Shown in pieces: positions 10,788-23,468 of a DNA stretch of 64,000 nt. Location of the stretch: contig NC_079501.1 in the NCBI RefSeq assembly GCF_030052815.1, forward strand, positions 84,639,849-84,703,848, in the 5' to 3' direction. Position 1 is the stretch's first letter; each line of letters begins with the position of its first letter. The notes beneath the pieces were generated by a model. It did not search any database and was not told where the DNA came from. It worked only from the letters and a program-made list of their open reading frames with translations. This DNA is from Hevea brasiliensis (Eukaryota > Streptophyta > Magnoliopsida > Malpighiales > Euphorbiaceae). A program made the translations under genes and the position numbers.

Positions 10788-11693
10788 CCAGAGTATAGCA
10801 ATCTAAATGAATGCAATGCCATGGTGAAAACCAACTCAAGTTCAAAATATATTTGGCACTTAAGGTTATGTCATGTTGCAGAAGATAGGATTACAAAATT
10901 GGAGAAAATAGGGATTTTATCCTCATTGGGCTCTGAGCCTACTCCAACTTGTGAATCTTGCCTTCAGGGCAAAATGACTAGATCACCCTTTGTTGGAAAA
11001 GGGCTAAGAGCTGAAAATATTTTGGAGTTAATACATAATGATGTATGTGGTCCATTTAAAGAAATGGCTAGAAGCGGTTTTCATTATTTTATTACCTTTA
11101 TTGATGATAAATCAAGATTTGGGTATTTTTATTTGATAAAATACAAACATGAATCCTTTGAAAAGTTCAAAGAATTTAAATCTGAAGTAGAAAATCAAAC
11201 AGGAAAGAATATTAAAGCTCTTCGATCAGATCGTGGAGGTGAATATTTGAGTACTGAATTTGATGAATACTTGAAAGAGCACAGCATTGTTTCCCAGCTG
11301 ACTCCTCCAGGAATGCCACAGCTGAATGGTGTATCTGAAAGGAGAAATCGTACCCTATTGGATATGGTACATAGTATGATGAGCTATACTGATATGCCAA
11401 TCTCCTTTTGGGGATTTGCATTAGAATCAGCTTTGTATATTCTGAATAGGATTCCATCAAAATCAGTTTCTTCCACACCTTATGAGATATGGCATGGAAG
11501 AAAACCAAGTCTTAAGCATGTTAAGATTTGGGGTTGTCCAGCTTATATTAAAAAGCTGAACACTGATAAATTGGAGACCAGATCAGAAAAAGGTCGATTT
11601 GTTGGATATCCAAAAGATAGTTTTGGATATTATTTTTATTTGCCTACTTCACAAAAGGTTGTGATAAGTAGAGATGCCACATTTCTTGAATAA
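10788..11693 (+). pseudogene. C1 pre-integrase and integrase
   Basis: This open stretch includes the H..H..C..C zinc finger (WHLRLCHVAEDRI, then CESCLQGK) and the integrase core: NDVCGPF (first Asp), RSDRGGEY (second Asp) and NGVSERRNRT (Glu), so all three catalytic residues are present. It ends SRDATFLE at an in-frame TAA (11691); coding similarity continues past it in the same frame. Upstream it joins gag directly: compared with C2, about 500 bp with the protease and part of the pre-integrase domain are gone. Confidence 0.9.
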
Positions 11694-12577
11694 CAGTTTA
11701 TTCAAGAAGGAGGCAAAGGAAGGCAAATAGAGTTAGAATTAGAGAATTCTGACCAACCAACAGATCAGATGGATATAGATCCATCTAGTCAACCTATACC
11801 CGTTGATGAAACATCTACAGCTGTTCCTCATAGAACAACCAGGGTATCTCACCCACCAGTGAGATATGGTTTTCTTCATGAAGAAGAACAAGAGTTGTCT
11901 ACTCATAAAGAAGTAGATCATGGAGATGATCTACTTACCTATGAAGAAGCTATATCAGATATAGACTCTTCAAAATGGATTGATGCCATGAAATTCGAGA
12001 TTGATTCCATGTATAAGAATCAAGTTTGGGATCTTGTTGACCCACCTAAAGGTATTGTACCTATAGGGAACAAATGGGTTTTCAAGAAGAAAATGGTTCT
12101 GATGGAAAGGTAGAGACCTATAAGGCAAGGCTAGTAGCGAAAGGGTTTCGCCAAAGGCAAGGAGTCGACTATGAGGAGACTTTCTCGCCTGTTGCCATGC
12201 TTAAATCAATTAGGATTTTATTAGCAATAGCTGCATACTATGATTATGAGATTTGGCAGATGGATGTCAAAATAGCTTTTCTCAATGGATACATTAAAGA
12301 AAACATTTTCATGGAACAACCTAGGGGTTTTGAATCCCAAGATGGTTCCAAGGTATGCAAGCTAAAGCGATCCATTTATGGGTTGAAACAAGCTTCGAGG
12401 AGTTGGAACATCCGTTTTGATGAAGCCATTAAATCCTTTGGTTTTATAAAAAATGAGGATGAGCCATGTGTATATAAGAAGGTTAGTGACAGTGCTATCA
12501 CTTTCCTTGTCTTATATGTGGATGACATACTGTTGATGGGTAATGAAACGGGTATGTTGACAACTATAAAGGTATGA
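11694..12577 (+). pseudogene. C1 reverse transcriptase
   Basis: Copia-type reverse transcriptase in two pieces. The first (11769-12113) includes SKWIDAMKFE and NKWVFKKK. A missing T near 12094, present in C2, shifts the frame. The second (from about 12095) has YKARLVAKGF, FSPVAMLKSIR, QMDVKIAFLNG, SIYGLKQASR and the catalytic YVDDILL. A TGA at 12575 replaces the TGG (Trp) of C2. The active-site aspartates are intact, so loss of function comes from frame damage. Confidence 0.9.
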
Positions 12578-13499
12578 TTGTCAAATACATTCTTCATGAA
12601 AGACTTAGGGGAGGCAACCTATATTCTTGGGATTCGCATATATAGAGATAGAGAGAAAAGAATAATTGGTTTATCCCAAAGTCTATACTTAGAAAAGGTA
12701 TTAAAGAGGTTTAACATGCTTGATTCCAAGAGAGGATTGTTACCAGTGAGACATGGTATCCACCTTTCTAAAGAGATGTCTCCAAAGACAACTGAAGAAA
12801 GAGATAAGATGGTCAGGATTCCATATGCTTCGGCTATTGAAAGTTTAATGTATGCAATGTTGTGTACTAGGCCGGATATCGCATATGCTGTTAGTTTGAC
12901 TAGCAGGTATCAATCCAATCCAGGTTTGGAACATCGATAGTATCAAGAATATCCTTAAGTACTTGAGAAGAACTAAGGATTTATTCTTGATTTATGGAGG
13001 TGGAGACTTGCAATTGGATGGTTATACTGATTCTGATTTCCAATCACATATCGATGATAGAAAGTCTACCTCTGGATATGTGTTCATTTGTAATGCAGGT
13101 GCAGTAAGTTGGAAGAGTTCCAAACAGAGCACGACTATAGATTCCACTACAGAGGCTGAGTATATTGCTGCATCAGATGCTGCAAAGGAAGCTGTTTGGA
13201 TAAAGAAGTTCATGACAGAACTTACAGTAGTTCCTTCCATTGAGTCAGCAGTTCCACTACGCTGTGACAACAATGGAGCAGTCATACAGGCTAAGGAACC
13301 AAGGTCTCACCAGAAATTCAAACACATAGAAAGGCGCTACCACATTATCAGAGAAATAGTTGGGGGAGGCGATGTAGCCATGCAGAAAATAGCATCAGCT
13401 GAAAATCCAGCTGATCCATTCACTAAACCTATGTCACAGACTCAGTTAAACCGACATCTTGAGAAGATAGGTCTAAGATATTGTAATGAATGGCTCTAG
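12578..13499 (+). pseudogene. C1 reverse transcriptase C-terminus and RNase H
   Basis: The frame continues with MKDLGEATYILGI, SKEMSPKT and RPDIAYAVS up to 12940, where a two-base loss relative to C2 breaks it. RNase H follows at 12963-13499 with DGYTDSDF (Asp), STTEAEYIA (Glu) and CDNNGA (Asp), closing with LRYCNEWL and a natural stop just before the polypurine tract. This last 178-codon frame is uninterrupted. Confidence 0.9.
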
Positions 13500-13503
13500 T
13501 GCT

Positions 13504-13512
13504 AGTGGGAGA
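13504..13512 (+). promoter_or_regulatory. C1 polypurine tract
   Basis: AGTGGGAGA, one base before the 3' LTR; typical of plant copia elements. Confidence 0.9.
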
Positions 13513-13513
13513 T

Positions 13514-15619
13514 TGTTAGTAGTATGCCCTAGAGCATATCATTTAGTATGTATCTTGTACATATTTTATTAATAAAAAGCATTTTCACTTTTCCGTTTAC
13601 ATAATATATTTATGTGTAATAGAAAAGGTCCATTGATATTTTGTTAGAAATATTATTCTTAAGTTGTTAAGATTATTAGTGACAATATTTCTAGAACAAA
13701 GTATCATAAATAGGTTCACAATCGAGGATACTTCATAACAAGGACATGACTTATCCAGAAAGATTGTATTCATATTTGTTCCCAAGTTATTTATATGAGA
13801 TATAAATAAGATGGAATGGTGAGTCTCATGCCATATAATAAACATGATAGGCACTTATAAATGATAAGTAGGCCGAACCAGTGACACTTATGACAAGCAC
13901 ATGGAGTTTACTCTTGTCAATGTTTTGTCATAAATCATATCAGTGCATATAATCTTTAGACCTGAGATAGCATAGTTATCTTATATATAGGTAGTTTGAG
14001 TTTGATATTGCTTTCATACTTGTACTGTGTATGGGTATATGGGCATGTGTTGGCTCCTACTAGTTATATATGGAGGTAGGTATTGATCAAGATGGAATCT
14101 GTTCCTCTAAGTAAATAGAGATAAAATCCTATGTTCATTTAATTGTTCTTGATGTTTCAAGTTCCTGGCCAGGACAGATAGATTTATTCAGAAAAGAGTT
14201 TCTGATGAGAAAATCTTTTTAATCAAGAACTGGAATTAAAAGAGAACATAATATTCATAGCAAATGGAGTTTGACATAAACCATGACTCCAGCTTGAGTT
14301 GGAATTTTGTAACAGAGAGATTCTAGTGCATGGTAACATATGATTATAGGTTCATTTGAGGTAAACCTTATTATTAATTGGGTGGCCATGGCATGCTATG
14401 CTAGGTATTAACCATGGTCTATGAGGTTCATAAAATGATTTAGAGAAATCATTTATGGTAAGAAAGAGTTCTGATGATATTAAGAGTTGATATCATGTCT
14501 CATTGCCAATTAGTGATGAGTCTAGTAAGTCACACACATCACAAGTTATCACCTATTTAAATATGATTTAATTAATTAATTAAAGAATTTAATTGATTAA
14601 TTAAATAGGTTTGGTTTGCAATTAAATTGCAAAGTCCCTAGCATGACTTGAAACCAAATCTAGATTATTGGATGTATAGTATAAGTTAAATTTATATTTA
14701 AAGTGTTTAAATATGAATTTAATTAATGAGAAATTAATTAATAGAGATTAATTAATTAATTTATATTTGATATAAATTGATTAGAAGAAGAAAAATAATT
14801 ATTTTGGGTTAAGAACTCAAAATTAAGACACAGGGGCATTTTGGTCATTTCACAGTGTGACACGTGGCACCATGAGATGGTGACACATGGGATTACACAT
14901 AAGCTTGCCAAATGTTTTTTAATCATGTAAGATGATTAAAATCAAGATTAAATATAGGTTTGACACTTGGCACAATGTGATTGGGTCACTTAAACCTAGA
15001 GCTAATCAAAGGGTGACATGTGGCAAGGGTTTAATGTGTTAACCTAGCTATATAAGTGTTGTTATGAAAAAGAAAAACAACCAGCAGCCACTCCTCTCCT
15101 TTGTCACGCCATTTTGAGGCTCTCCATCTATTCTTCTTCATCTCTCATCAATTCAAAGAGATTAGCCATCAATCTCTTGAATTAAGAACACTAGAAATTG
15201 TTTCTAGTGTCCTGTTTACATCTCTAATCTCTTAAAAGGAAGAACTTGAATTTATAATTAATAGAAAAAGCTTTAGAAGCTGTTCAAGGGCTGCCATAGG
15301 TGTTCTTGGTGTGGAAAATCTAGAGGGACAACATTTGGTGTCCTGAAGACAAATCTCAAAGGCGCAGACACGCAGCAGTGCATCAAGAGGTTAGTGTAAT
15401 TATTCTTGATTTAATCTAGGGTTTTAAAATTAATCTGATTAATTTTAAAATCTTAAATGGCAAATACAGATCCAAAAACATATTAAAAGAGTTTTAATAT
15501 GTTGTTTATCATTGAAATCAAATAGATAAAAATAAATCTTGCATGATGCATGTGACCCTAGGTGAAAATTTTTGAATTCAATGGTATAAACTTGTACTTT
15601 TCACGCTTCCGTTCCTTCA
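13514..15619 (+). repeat. C1 3' LTR
   Basis: 2,106 bp, TGTTAGTAG to CCTTCA, about 98% identical to the 5' LTR by hand count; the densest cluster of differences is around 14850 (TTTCACAGTGTG against TTTCATTACAG). Confidence 0.95.
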
Positions 15620-18406
15620 AGTGGACCACTAGGGGAGTATTTTAAACACCTAAATGGACATGTGTAATCCCATAACATCTTCTTCTTTCTCATAACTCAT
15701 TTTGGCCGAATTCCATCTCCTCCCAAAACCACCATTAACGTCCCAAGCAAAAGCTTCACATCTACCATGAATAAGCCATAGTTTTCTCAAGCTCCTTCAC
15801 TAAAGTTGGTCCACACCTCTTGGGTAGATTATAGGGAACAAAAAGGAAGAAATTTGGTGAAGTTTTAACAAGCTTCAAAGGTGGTAAGTGTCCAAAACCT
15901 CTCCCTTGCTTTAGTAAACCTTGTGTTTAGGTTGAGGTGAGTATTTTGGTGAAGAGAAATGAAGAAAATCTTGAGAAATGAAATGGTCCATTTTCGGCAG
16001 CCATGAATATGTGTTGTATTTGAATTTTTCTTACCTCTAATGGATGAAAATTAAGGTTGATTAACTCAAATGGAAGATGTAGTAAGTTAAAATCTAAGTA
16101 TGTGCTTGTAGAGCTTGAATTAAGGGTGTGAAATGGAACTTTAATGCCTTGAGCAAATTGCCATGTTTGGCAACCCATAATAGCATGAATTTGTGTGTGA
16201 ATATGAAGTTTGTTAATAAAATATGATAGTGTTAAATTGTGAGCAGCATGTGTAAGTGATATTGAAGTATGAGTATGTTGAAGTGTATGTATAATATTGA
16301 CATTGAGATATGTTGAATTTTAGTGGAAGTGAATGTTGAACTTAATGGTGAATTGTGTGCATTGACCACTTGAATGTTCTGCCCAAAAATTGTTGCTGGA
16401 ATTGTGTACAATATATATATATGGAAGTGTCATTAATTGAATATTGAAGTAATGAGGAGGAGAAGGAATATCAAATTGGAAGTGTATGTGTTTTGTGCAG
16501 GTTGTGTATTGATGGCAGTAACTAAATAGGTCATAAGTGCCAAATTGTAAACCCAATTGGTATGAGGCCAATGGGGGATGAAACTAGACACCAAATAGGC
16601 CAACTTTCATGTAGAAATGTTGCCAAAATTTGCCTAGAAACTGACCTTAAAAATTACCAAACCCGGAATGGCAACCTTGCAACCTAGATTTTTGACCATA
16701 TGAACAGTAGTCCTTAGGATGACCATAACTCACTCAAAACAGGTCTAATTGACCTGAAATTTTTACTATGGTTAGCTTAGACATAGATATACAATTCTTA
16801 TGAGGACACCAAAGCCTAGAAATGGCCAGAACCAAGTCAAATAGCTTGCACAAGTTCGGGTACAAAAACTGCCGAATCAAAAGTGACCTAAAATTGACCA
16901 AATTTTGCACTAAAGGTGCAATCTATCCAGCTTTAGTAAATTGACCATAACTTGGTCTATACAACTCGAAACGACCTGAAATTTTGCTCCACGTGCAATA
17001 ATACATAGAGCTACAATTTTTCTTCTTTGACTAGAATCTAAAAACTAAGAGAAATAGGACTTTGAGCTAGACCAATCTAGCACACCAAAAATTGAGAATT
17101 TGACATTTACATACAATGATGCTTGAAGCAAATTGGCAATGAATGCCAACTTATCAAAATGGTAAATTGCACTATATTGGCAGCATATTGAATTACAATA
17201 TGTGAATGTTGATGTTAGAAACAACTTATCCATAATACCAAAAAAGGTCAACATATGCATTGACTTATGAATTACATAATAGCTAGTAAACTCAAAAAAA
17301 TTGATGAATTAAACAATTAATTTATAATGTGCCCTAGTTTGCCTAGTTGACTAGTTTAGATAAGTTGGCATGCCAATAGGATTCTGACAGCTGTTCTGTA
17401 AATGGCTTCATGCCATACTGTATTTTTACGGCTTATTATACTGCACTGTGATTTTAATAGCCTACGGCTATACATATTGTGTATTTATTCTTGGCTTATC
17501 GCCAGATTGACTATATGGCTTTTTAGCCACGCTATTTGCACACCAAGAGACACTTTGTGACCGATGGTCTGACGACCCGAGGTACTAGGTACCTAGTGCC
17601 AGTATATCCGTTTATCCAGTCTGGTCAGTATATATCTTACATGGGCAGTAATTCAAGTACTATTAAATTCAAATACCTAAATCCAGTCTACTGACATACA
17701 GCACCACCGAAAATTCGTAAACACTTTATTTACTTTATTTTAGTGTATATTTCTTTATATTTGGCACCACTACGCAAAATTGCTTAGCGCGTTGCTTTTG
17801 TAACGCGTAGGCATCAGAGACACAGCTGGGGAGCCCAGCAGACCTATGACCGGGTGAGACATCAAATCTGCACAGGAGTCTAGAGTCATCTGCACTGCAT
17901 TGCATACATGGTAGGACTTAAGATATCTTGTATTTTGTACTTTTGTTGTATTTTTGAAATTCGGCCTTGTATTTTGTAATGTTATGAAAGCTCTAAAGTT
18001 TATAATATTTTGTACATAATAAATAACATGGAGATTTTCTGGATATATTTAAATTATTATGGACTGTATTATGGAACTGTTTAATGACTGTAAAAGTCTA
18101 TTGACTTTACTGAGAAATAGAGACTGTGAAATATTTAAGATTTTTATATTATCATATTAAACTGTTTTCAACAGGTTTGGAAGGACAGTTTGTCTGAAAT
18201 ACAGACGACACCTTGCCAAATTTTTATTACCATTTTTGAAACACTGATTTTATTAAAGTATGAAAATAGTATCAGCATGATATGAATATTACATAAAAGG
18301 CTTCTTAAAATCAAATCGAGTTCAGGAAATGAGATAATCACAGACTAGGTGTTCCGGCATGCCGTGCCTTGCTCGGCTATTCTGTAGACGGGTGAGGGGT
18401 GTTACA
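15620..18406 (+). mobile_element. S1 solo LTR, 3' part
   Basis: This continues the LTR begun at 5463. It aligns with S2 from the leader region (CCACCATTAACGT) through blocks such as ATAACTCACTCAAAACAGGT to the end. It ends GAGGGGTGTTACA at 18406, followed by ATGAT (18407-18411), the same five bases as at 5458-5462. About 17390-17530 has several short GGCT...AGCC inverted motifs, also seen in the G2 LTR. The first five bases (15620-15624) are the duplicated C1 target. Confidence 0.9.
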
Positions 18407-18411
18407 ATGAT

Positions 18412-19700
18412 TCAATAAATTTGACCCATTTAGCATGCCTTTTATTCAGCCTACTTTGACCCTTGAGATGTCTCAATGAATCATGATCAGTATGGATGAC
18501 AAACTCTTTGGGCAGCAAGTAGTGTTGCCATGTTTCCAAAGCACGCACCAAGGCATATAATTCTTTGTCATAGGTCGAGTAATTAAGCTATGCTCCATGC
18601 AATTTCTCACTAAAATATGCAACTGGTCTCTTATCCTGCATCAAAACAACGCTAATACCTTTCCCAGAAGCATCATATTCAATCTTAAAAGTTTTATTAA
18701 AATCAGGCAATAGCAATAATGGTGCAGAACAAAGTTTTTTTTTAAGTGCATTAAATGAATTTTCTTGTTCTTTACCCCATTTAAAACTTATATCTTTCTT
18801 TATTATTTCGATTAAGGATGCGGCAATAGTACTAAAATCTCTAATAAACCTTCTGTAAAAGCTTACTGGACCATAAAAGCTTCTTACCTCTCTTACATTC
18901 TTAGGAATAGGCTATTCTTTAATTGATTTTATCTTTTCCTTATCAACCCTTATTCCTCTAAAACTAATCTTATAACTAAGAAAGATTATCACATCCATGC
19001 AAAAAGTGCACTTATCAATGTTAGTAAATAATTTTTCCTCTCTCAATGCATCAAATACAACCTTTAAATGATCAATATGCTCATCCATTGTTTTGCTATA
19101 AATCAATATATCATTAAAGTACACTACAATAAATTTTTCAATGAAATTGCGCAGGACATGGTTTATTAGCCTCATGAGTGTACTAGGTGCTTTAGTTAGG
19201 CTAAAAGGCATTACCATCCATTCATATAATCCGAATTTAGTTTTAAATGCAGTTTTCCACTCATCACCTATCTTAATTCGAATTTGATGGTATCCACTTT
19301 TAAGGTCAATTTTAGTGAATATGCATGCACCATTTAATTCATCAAACATGTCATCAAGCTTAGGAATGGGGTGTCAATACTTTACTGTAATCTTGTTAAC
19401 AGCTCTACAATTAATACACATCCTCTAAGAACCATCCTTTTTAGGTATTAAAAGAACTAGTATAGCGCATGGGCTCAAGCTCTCCCTTATGTGCCCCTTT
19501 GCCAACAGCTCATCTACTTACCTTTGTAATTCCTTTGTTTCCTCTATATTGCTTTTATAAGCTAGTCTATTGGGAATTGTAGCTCTAGGAACAAGATCAA
19601 TTTGGTGCTCAATACCTCTATTTGGTGGCAAGCCTGGTGGCAAATTATCAGGAAATATATCCTTATAATCCCGCATCAAAGAAACAACACTTGCAGGCAA
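18412..19700 (-). pseudogene. G1 reverse transcriptase and RNase H, 5' part
   Basis: On the minus strand, pieces 19700-19518, 19349-18912 and 18911-18412 are one polyprotein. The first has YKDIFPDNLPPGLPP, the usual lead-in to gypsy reverse transcriptase. The second has [28 protein letters not shown] and the active site, which reads YFND where YFDD or FVDD is expected: a GAT to AAT change at 19113-19115 removes a catalytic Asp. The third is RNase H ([23 protein letters not shown]). Stops at 19518 and 18912 lie in the same frame. Coding ends at the S1 insertion and continues at 5462. Confidence 0.85.
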
Positions 19701-19979
19701 ATGTTGGGTAAGTCATTAGCAGTAAAAAATTTTCTTTGAACCTAATCATAATCAATGCCTTTCTACAATTATAGGCCCTCATCAATCTTTTTATTTTGCG
19801 TAAAAACCCTCCTTTTTCTTTCCATTTTCAATAAGGCCGAATTCACTCTCTACATTCTCTCCCTTTTTATTTTTGTCTTTCCCCTCTTTTTCACTCTTTT
19901 TCTTCCCACTTGAATTTTCACTCTTGATTTTTTTCTTTTCGACCTCACACTTCTCTAACTCATCATAGGAGTGCTTGAT

Positions 19980-20409
19980 TTACAGCTGGTCCTCCATCAC
20001 TTGCTTTGGTGTCAAGGAAATTAGTATGTGCCTTTTCCCATCTTTCACAAAAGTATACCTATTCAGGTGTCCATCATGATATGTCTTTCTATCAAATTGC
20101 CATGGCCTACCAAGTAGTATATGGGTTGCATGCATGGGAATAACATCACATATTACTTCATCACTATATCGCCTAATGCTAAACATCAATCTAACTTGCC
20201 TTGTCACCTTCAATTCACTTCCATTGTTTAACCATTGCAATCTATATGGATGTGGATACTTCAATGGTTGGCAATTTCAATTTATCAATAAGCAAATTAC
20301 TTGCCACGTTCCCATAGCTACCTCTATCAATTATCAAACTACAACCTTTTCCATCAACAATTGCACGAGTATGAAAGAGATTTTCTCTTGTATGAAAGAG
20401 ATTTTCTCT
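19980..20409 (-). pseudogene. G1 aspartic protease
   Basis: Retropepsin-type region between gag and reverse transcriptase. The active-site segment reads IIDRGS at 20331-20317, where DSGS, DTGA or DGGS is expected. Downstream, the 20264-19980 frame has YRLQWLNNGSE, VIPMHATHILLGRPWQ (the ILLGRPW flap-end motif) and LTPKQV. The frame is broken before 20264. A 21 bp unit is tandemly repeated at about 20370-20411, adding seven codons. Confidence 0.8.
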
Positions 20410-21631
20410 TTAAGCTCGCACGCCATCATCATCATCTTTAACTTGTGAATTCAAAACCCTATGGGATACAAGCAACTCAACATTAGCAAGTGTTTTTACA
20501 TCACTACAATCTTCGAGAGGGGGCATCTCATCACTACTTTCCCCTTCATTCTTAGTTAGCACTTCCCCATCAATCATAACCATAGTCCTTTTGTTTTTGG
20601 ACATTGAGAAGAAATATGCCTAAATGTCAAACATCTAAAACATTTGATATTTCTATTTTTGATAGAAACATCTTTGTTTTTATCATTGTTACTCCTTTGG
20701 GCTTAGCTTTATCATCCTTTTGAGTTGGGGCAGCCTTATTATTTGTTGATTCAACCTTTGATTCGTTGAAAGGTTGATTCAATCTCCATGATTGATTGAC
20801 TAAATATGATGTAGTGGTTTTCCCTTTCCTTTTGAGTTCTTTTTCCACCTTGATTGCCATGTGAAGCATGTCTTCTAATTCGACATAATGATGCAGCTCC
20901 ACAATGTTGGCTATATCTTTAATCATTCCAGTTAGAAATTGCACCATTATAGCCTCCCTATCTTCCTCTACATTGGCTTGAATCATTGCGATTTCCATCT
21001 CCTTGAAATATTCCTCCTCGCTTTTGCTCCCTTGCATTAAACCCTTCAATTTAACATGTAAATCACGAAAATAATATGAGGGTACAAAATCCTTTCTCAT
21101 CACTTTCTTCATCTTTTTCCATGTTTTAATGGGTCTTTGTCTAGCTCTTCTTCTAGTGGTGATTAACTGATCCCACTAAACCAAGGCATAGTCATAAAAC
21201 TCCATAGCAGCTAGTTTCACATTCTTTTCTTCAGAATAATTGTGGCACTCATCCACCTTCCTCTTTCACTCCATATATGCATTAGGATCATTTTTCCCAT
21301 AGAATGTAGGAATTTTCATTTTAATATTGCCAAGATTTTTGTCTTTATCAAACTTGGACATACGCCCATCATTTAGAGCAATAGTAGCATTATTATCTAC
21401 ATCCTCCTCTTCATCACTTGAGCTATCTACCAAAGTTTGAGTGGCTAGTCGATTGGAATTGGATCTACCTCTACGCGGCCCACTCTGCAAATTTGAAATT
21501 TGTGCTTGTTGTGTCTCTAACTTTTCATTAACAGCATTAAACTTCATATTTATTCGCTCCATTTGCATTTGCATGGCTTTCATGAACAATTTCATACATG
21601 AAGTAGTCATTTCACTCTCTTGTGTATCCAT
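20410..21631 (-). pseudogene. G1 gag
   Basis: The start is the ATG at 21631 (MDTQESEMTT). A Met/Gln-rich helical N-terminus is followed by an acidic stretch (SSSDEEEDVDNN) and KMKIPTFYGKNDPNAY, the usual opening of the gypsy Gag domain. Gag continues in the same frame past TGA at 21266 to the 21112-20627 piece (FRDLHVKLKGLMQG). The zinc knuckle (CFRCLTFRHISSQC, CX2CX4HX4C) is present near 20640-20598 but in a different frame, so a frameshift precedes it. The 20604-20410 frame (MPPLEDCSD) links Gag to protease. Confidence 0.85.
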
Positions 21632-22555
21632 GATTTCGGATTTGGAATAAATAAAACAAAGAAAACCTCACAAGTAATATGCTCGTGTTTCACTCAATTG
21701 GCTTTTACCCTCAATTGAACTCACCACTCAGCCTTTTACCTCTCAAGCTTTCTGTTGTGTTTTATACATTTGGTAATCAATCACTCATACAAAAATTAAC
21801 CTTAAATCAATAAACAAAAACTTGAATGCAAAGTATTTAAAATTTGTGAATCTTAAGAATTGTTAAACACAAAGATATGTGCACACTTAGATGAAGGAAT
21901 TAAGCATGCAAGATTATTAAGCAATAGAACCAATTGGTCACTTAATTCGATGTATGGGATGCAAATCAGGCTAAAAAAAAAAAAAGAAAACTATATACAA
22001 TAAAAAAAACACTCAGCAATGCCAATTAATGGAAATTAATCAGATTAAATTCAAACCAAACAATTCGAGTTGATATGAATTTATTATGTGTGAATTTGTT
22101 CAAGTTTATGTTGATGCAATCGGAATAAGAATTGGACGATAATTTGCAAATTGATTTAATGCCCAATAACAATTCATGCACTAATTATAATCTGATGAAT
22201 GTGCACAATCAATGAAAACAAACAATCTTGAATTCAAAGAAGTCATAATATATACAAATCTTGAATTGAATCACAAGAATTGGCACAATCTTAAATTTCA
22301 AAGAATGCGCAGATTACAAGGCTTGATCTTTGAATTTTAGATTTTTTTTATCTGATATATATAAACTAAATAAAAAGAACAAGAATGAAAACTTAACGAA
22401 AAGTAGCATAAAAACTCAAAGGAATTGATGGAGATCAATTCGCACACACACAAGAGAATAAGAAAACTCAAGAACACAAGGGGAACAACAAGATTCGAAA
22501 AAGGAATAGAAATAAAATTAGAAGGGATACGTAATTACTTGATTCTTGAGCCAAA
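21632..22555 (-). other. G1 untranslated leader
   Basis: AT-rich sequence between the primer-binding site and gag, with A-runs near 21970-22010. No coding frame of note. Confidence 0.6.
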
Positions 22556-22567
22556 ACTCCGATACTA
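22556..22567 (-). promoter_or_regulatory. G1 primer-binding site, decayed
   Basis: The minus strand reads TAGTATCGGAGT, which matches the Met-tRNA site TGGTATCAGAGC at nine of twelve bases and is followed by TTTGGCTC, as in many plant gypsy elements. Confidence 0.6.
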
Positions 22568-22570
22568 AGA

Positions 22571-23468
22571 TGATGCAACCCAAGATCTTTGCTCAAGATA
22601 GCCGAATCAGCCTTTGGTATTCTTGCCCCTGCTTCAAATGCCTTAAGGAATTGATTGGTTTGTTAATTCACCTTAAGTGGCTTAACCTAATTGATTCTAA
22701 GGTATTCTAAACCTTAACCCTAATTTAGTAGTAATTAAGAACAAATTAAATAGGAAATTAAATTGTTAACTTAAAATTAAAATTTAAGTAAACAATTAAC
22801 TACCTTAGCATAAAATTAAAGAAAGCTATCAACTCACTTTAATCTGAAAATTTAGCGAAAGGAAAAAAAAAAACTCAAATCTCAAATCTCCTACCTTGTG
22901 GAATTTGGCTAATGCATATTTATAGGGGTTAGAATTCAGATTTCCCCCTTTACAAAGAGTCTTAATGATAGAATAATTCCTATTTAAGTTGATTAAGTCA
23001 AAACAACAAGAACAAAGTTCTAAAAATTAAGGAAACTTGTAAAACTAATCCTAACATAAAGAGTCCTTATTAACATTAATCCCCTAAGGGAATTCGGCAC
23101 CAACAATAATTTAAAGAAATAATTAAAGAAAAATAATCCTAACTAGATTACAAGTCTTTGTCCATTAGTCCACCAACAAACTAGCCCATGTGTTAGGCCC
23201 ACACGGCTCAATAAAATTAATTAACTTGGGTTGATTTGTACCTTCATCCATCTATGTTTGCTGGTCCTTTAAGCCCTTAGTTAAGTTCAACCCAAGTTTG
23301 CATGTAACATGGTTTTGTGCATACATCTAAACTTGGGCTTTCAATTGTTTCAGCTTGGATCTTGTGATTGGCCCATTATTTATCATTGGGAAATCATTCA
23401 AACCTTCATAATGAGCTAGCCAAATCTCCTATTGTGCATGGTCCATTGGATCTGTCTTTGATCTTGCA
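22571..23468 (-). repeat. G1 5' LTR
   Basis: 898 bp, from TGCAAGATC (23468) to TTGCATCA (22571) on the minus strand. A TATAAATA box lies near 22915-22925. The first 566 bp match the 3' LTR fragment; the rest has no partner because the 3' copy is truncated. The end is inferred from the adjacent primer-binding site. Confidence 0.7.

Larger units (their letters stand above)
6067..15619 (+). mobile_element. C1: structurally complete Ty1/copia retrotransposon
   Basis: The element is 9,553 bp: LTR 6067-8174, primer site, long leader, gag, integrase, reverse transcriptase, RNase H, polypurine tract, LTR 13514-15619. The order integrase before reverse transcriptase defines copia. Perfect duplications AGTGG flank it (6062-6066, 15620-15624). 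By eye the two LTRs differ at about 45 of 2,107 positions (about 2%), so it is the youngest insertion that can be dated here. It cannot encode its own proteins: the protease is deleted, and gag and pol carry stops and frameshifts. It sits inside the S1 LTR. Confidence 0.95.
3542..23468 (-). mobile_element. G1: Ty3/gypsy retrotransposon, nested and degenerate
   Basis: Read on the minus strand from 23468 downwards, the order is: 5' LTR (23468-22571), primer-binding site, leader, gag, protease, reverse transcriptase, RNase H up to 18412, a gap holding the S1 LTR with C1 (18411-5463), then the end of RNase H, integrase, a polypurine tract and a truncated 3' LTR (4107-3542). This gag-PR-RT-RH-IN order defines Ty3/gypsy. 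Integrase is followed by a region that includes the motif ATFNVSDLSPF and no recognisable chromodomain. Many stops and frameshifts make it inactive. It sits inside a copia-type LTR whose halves flank it. Confidence 0.85.
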
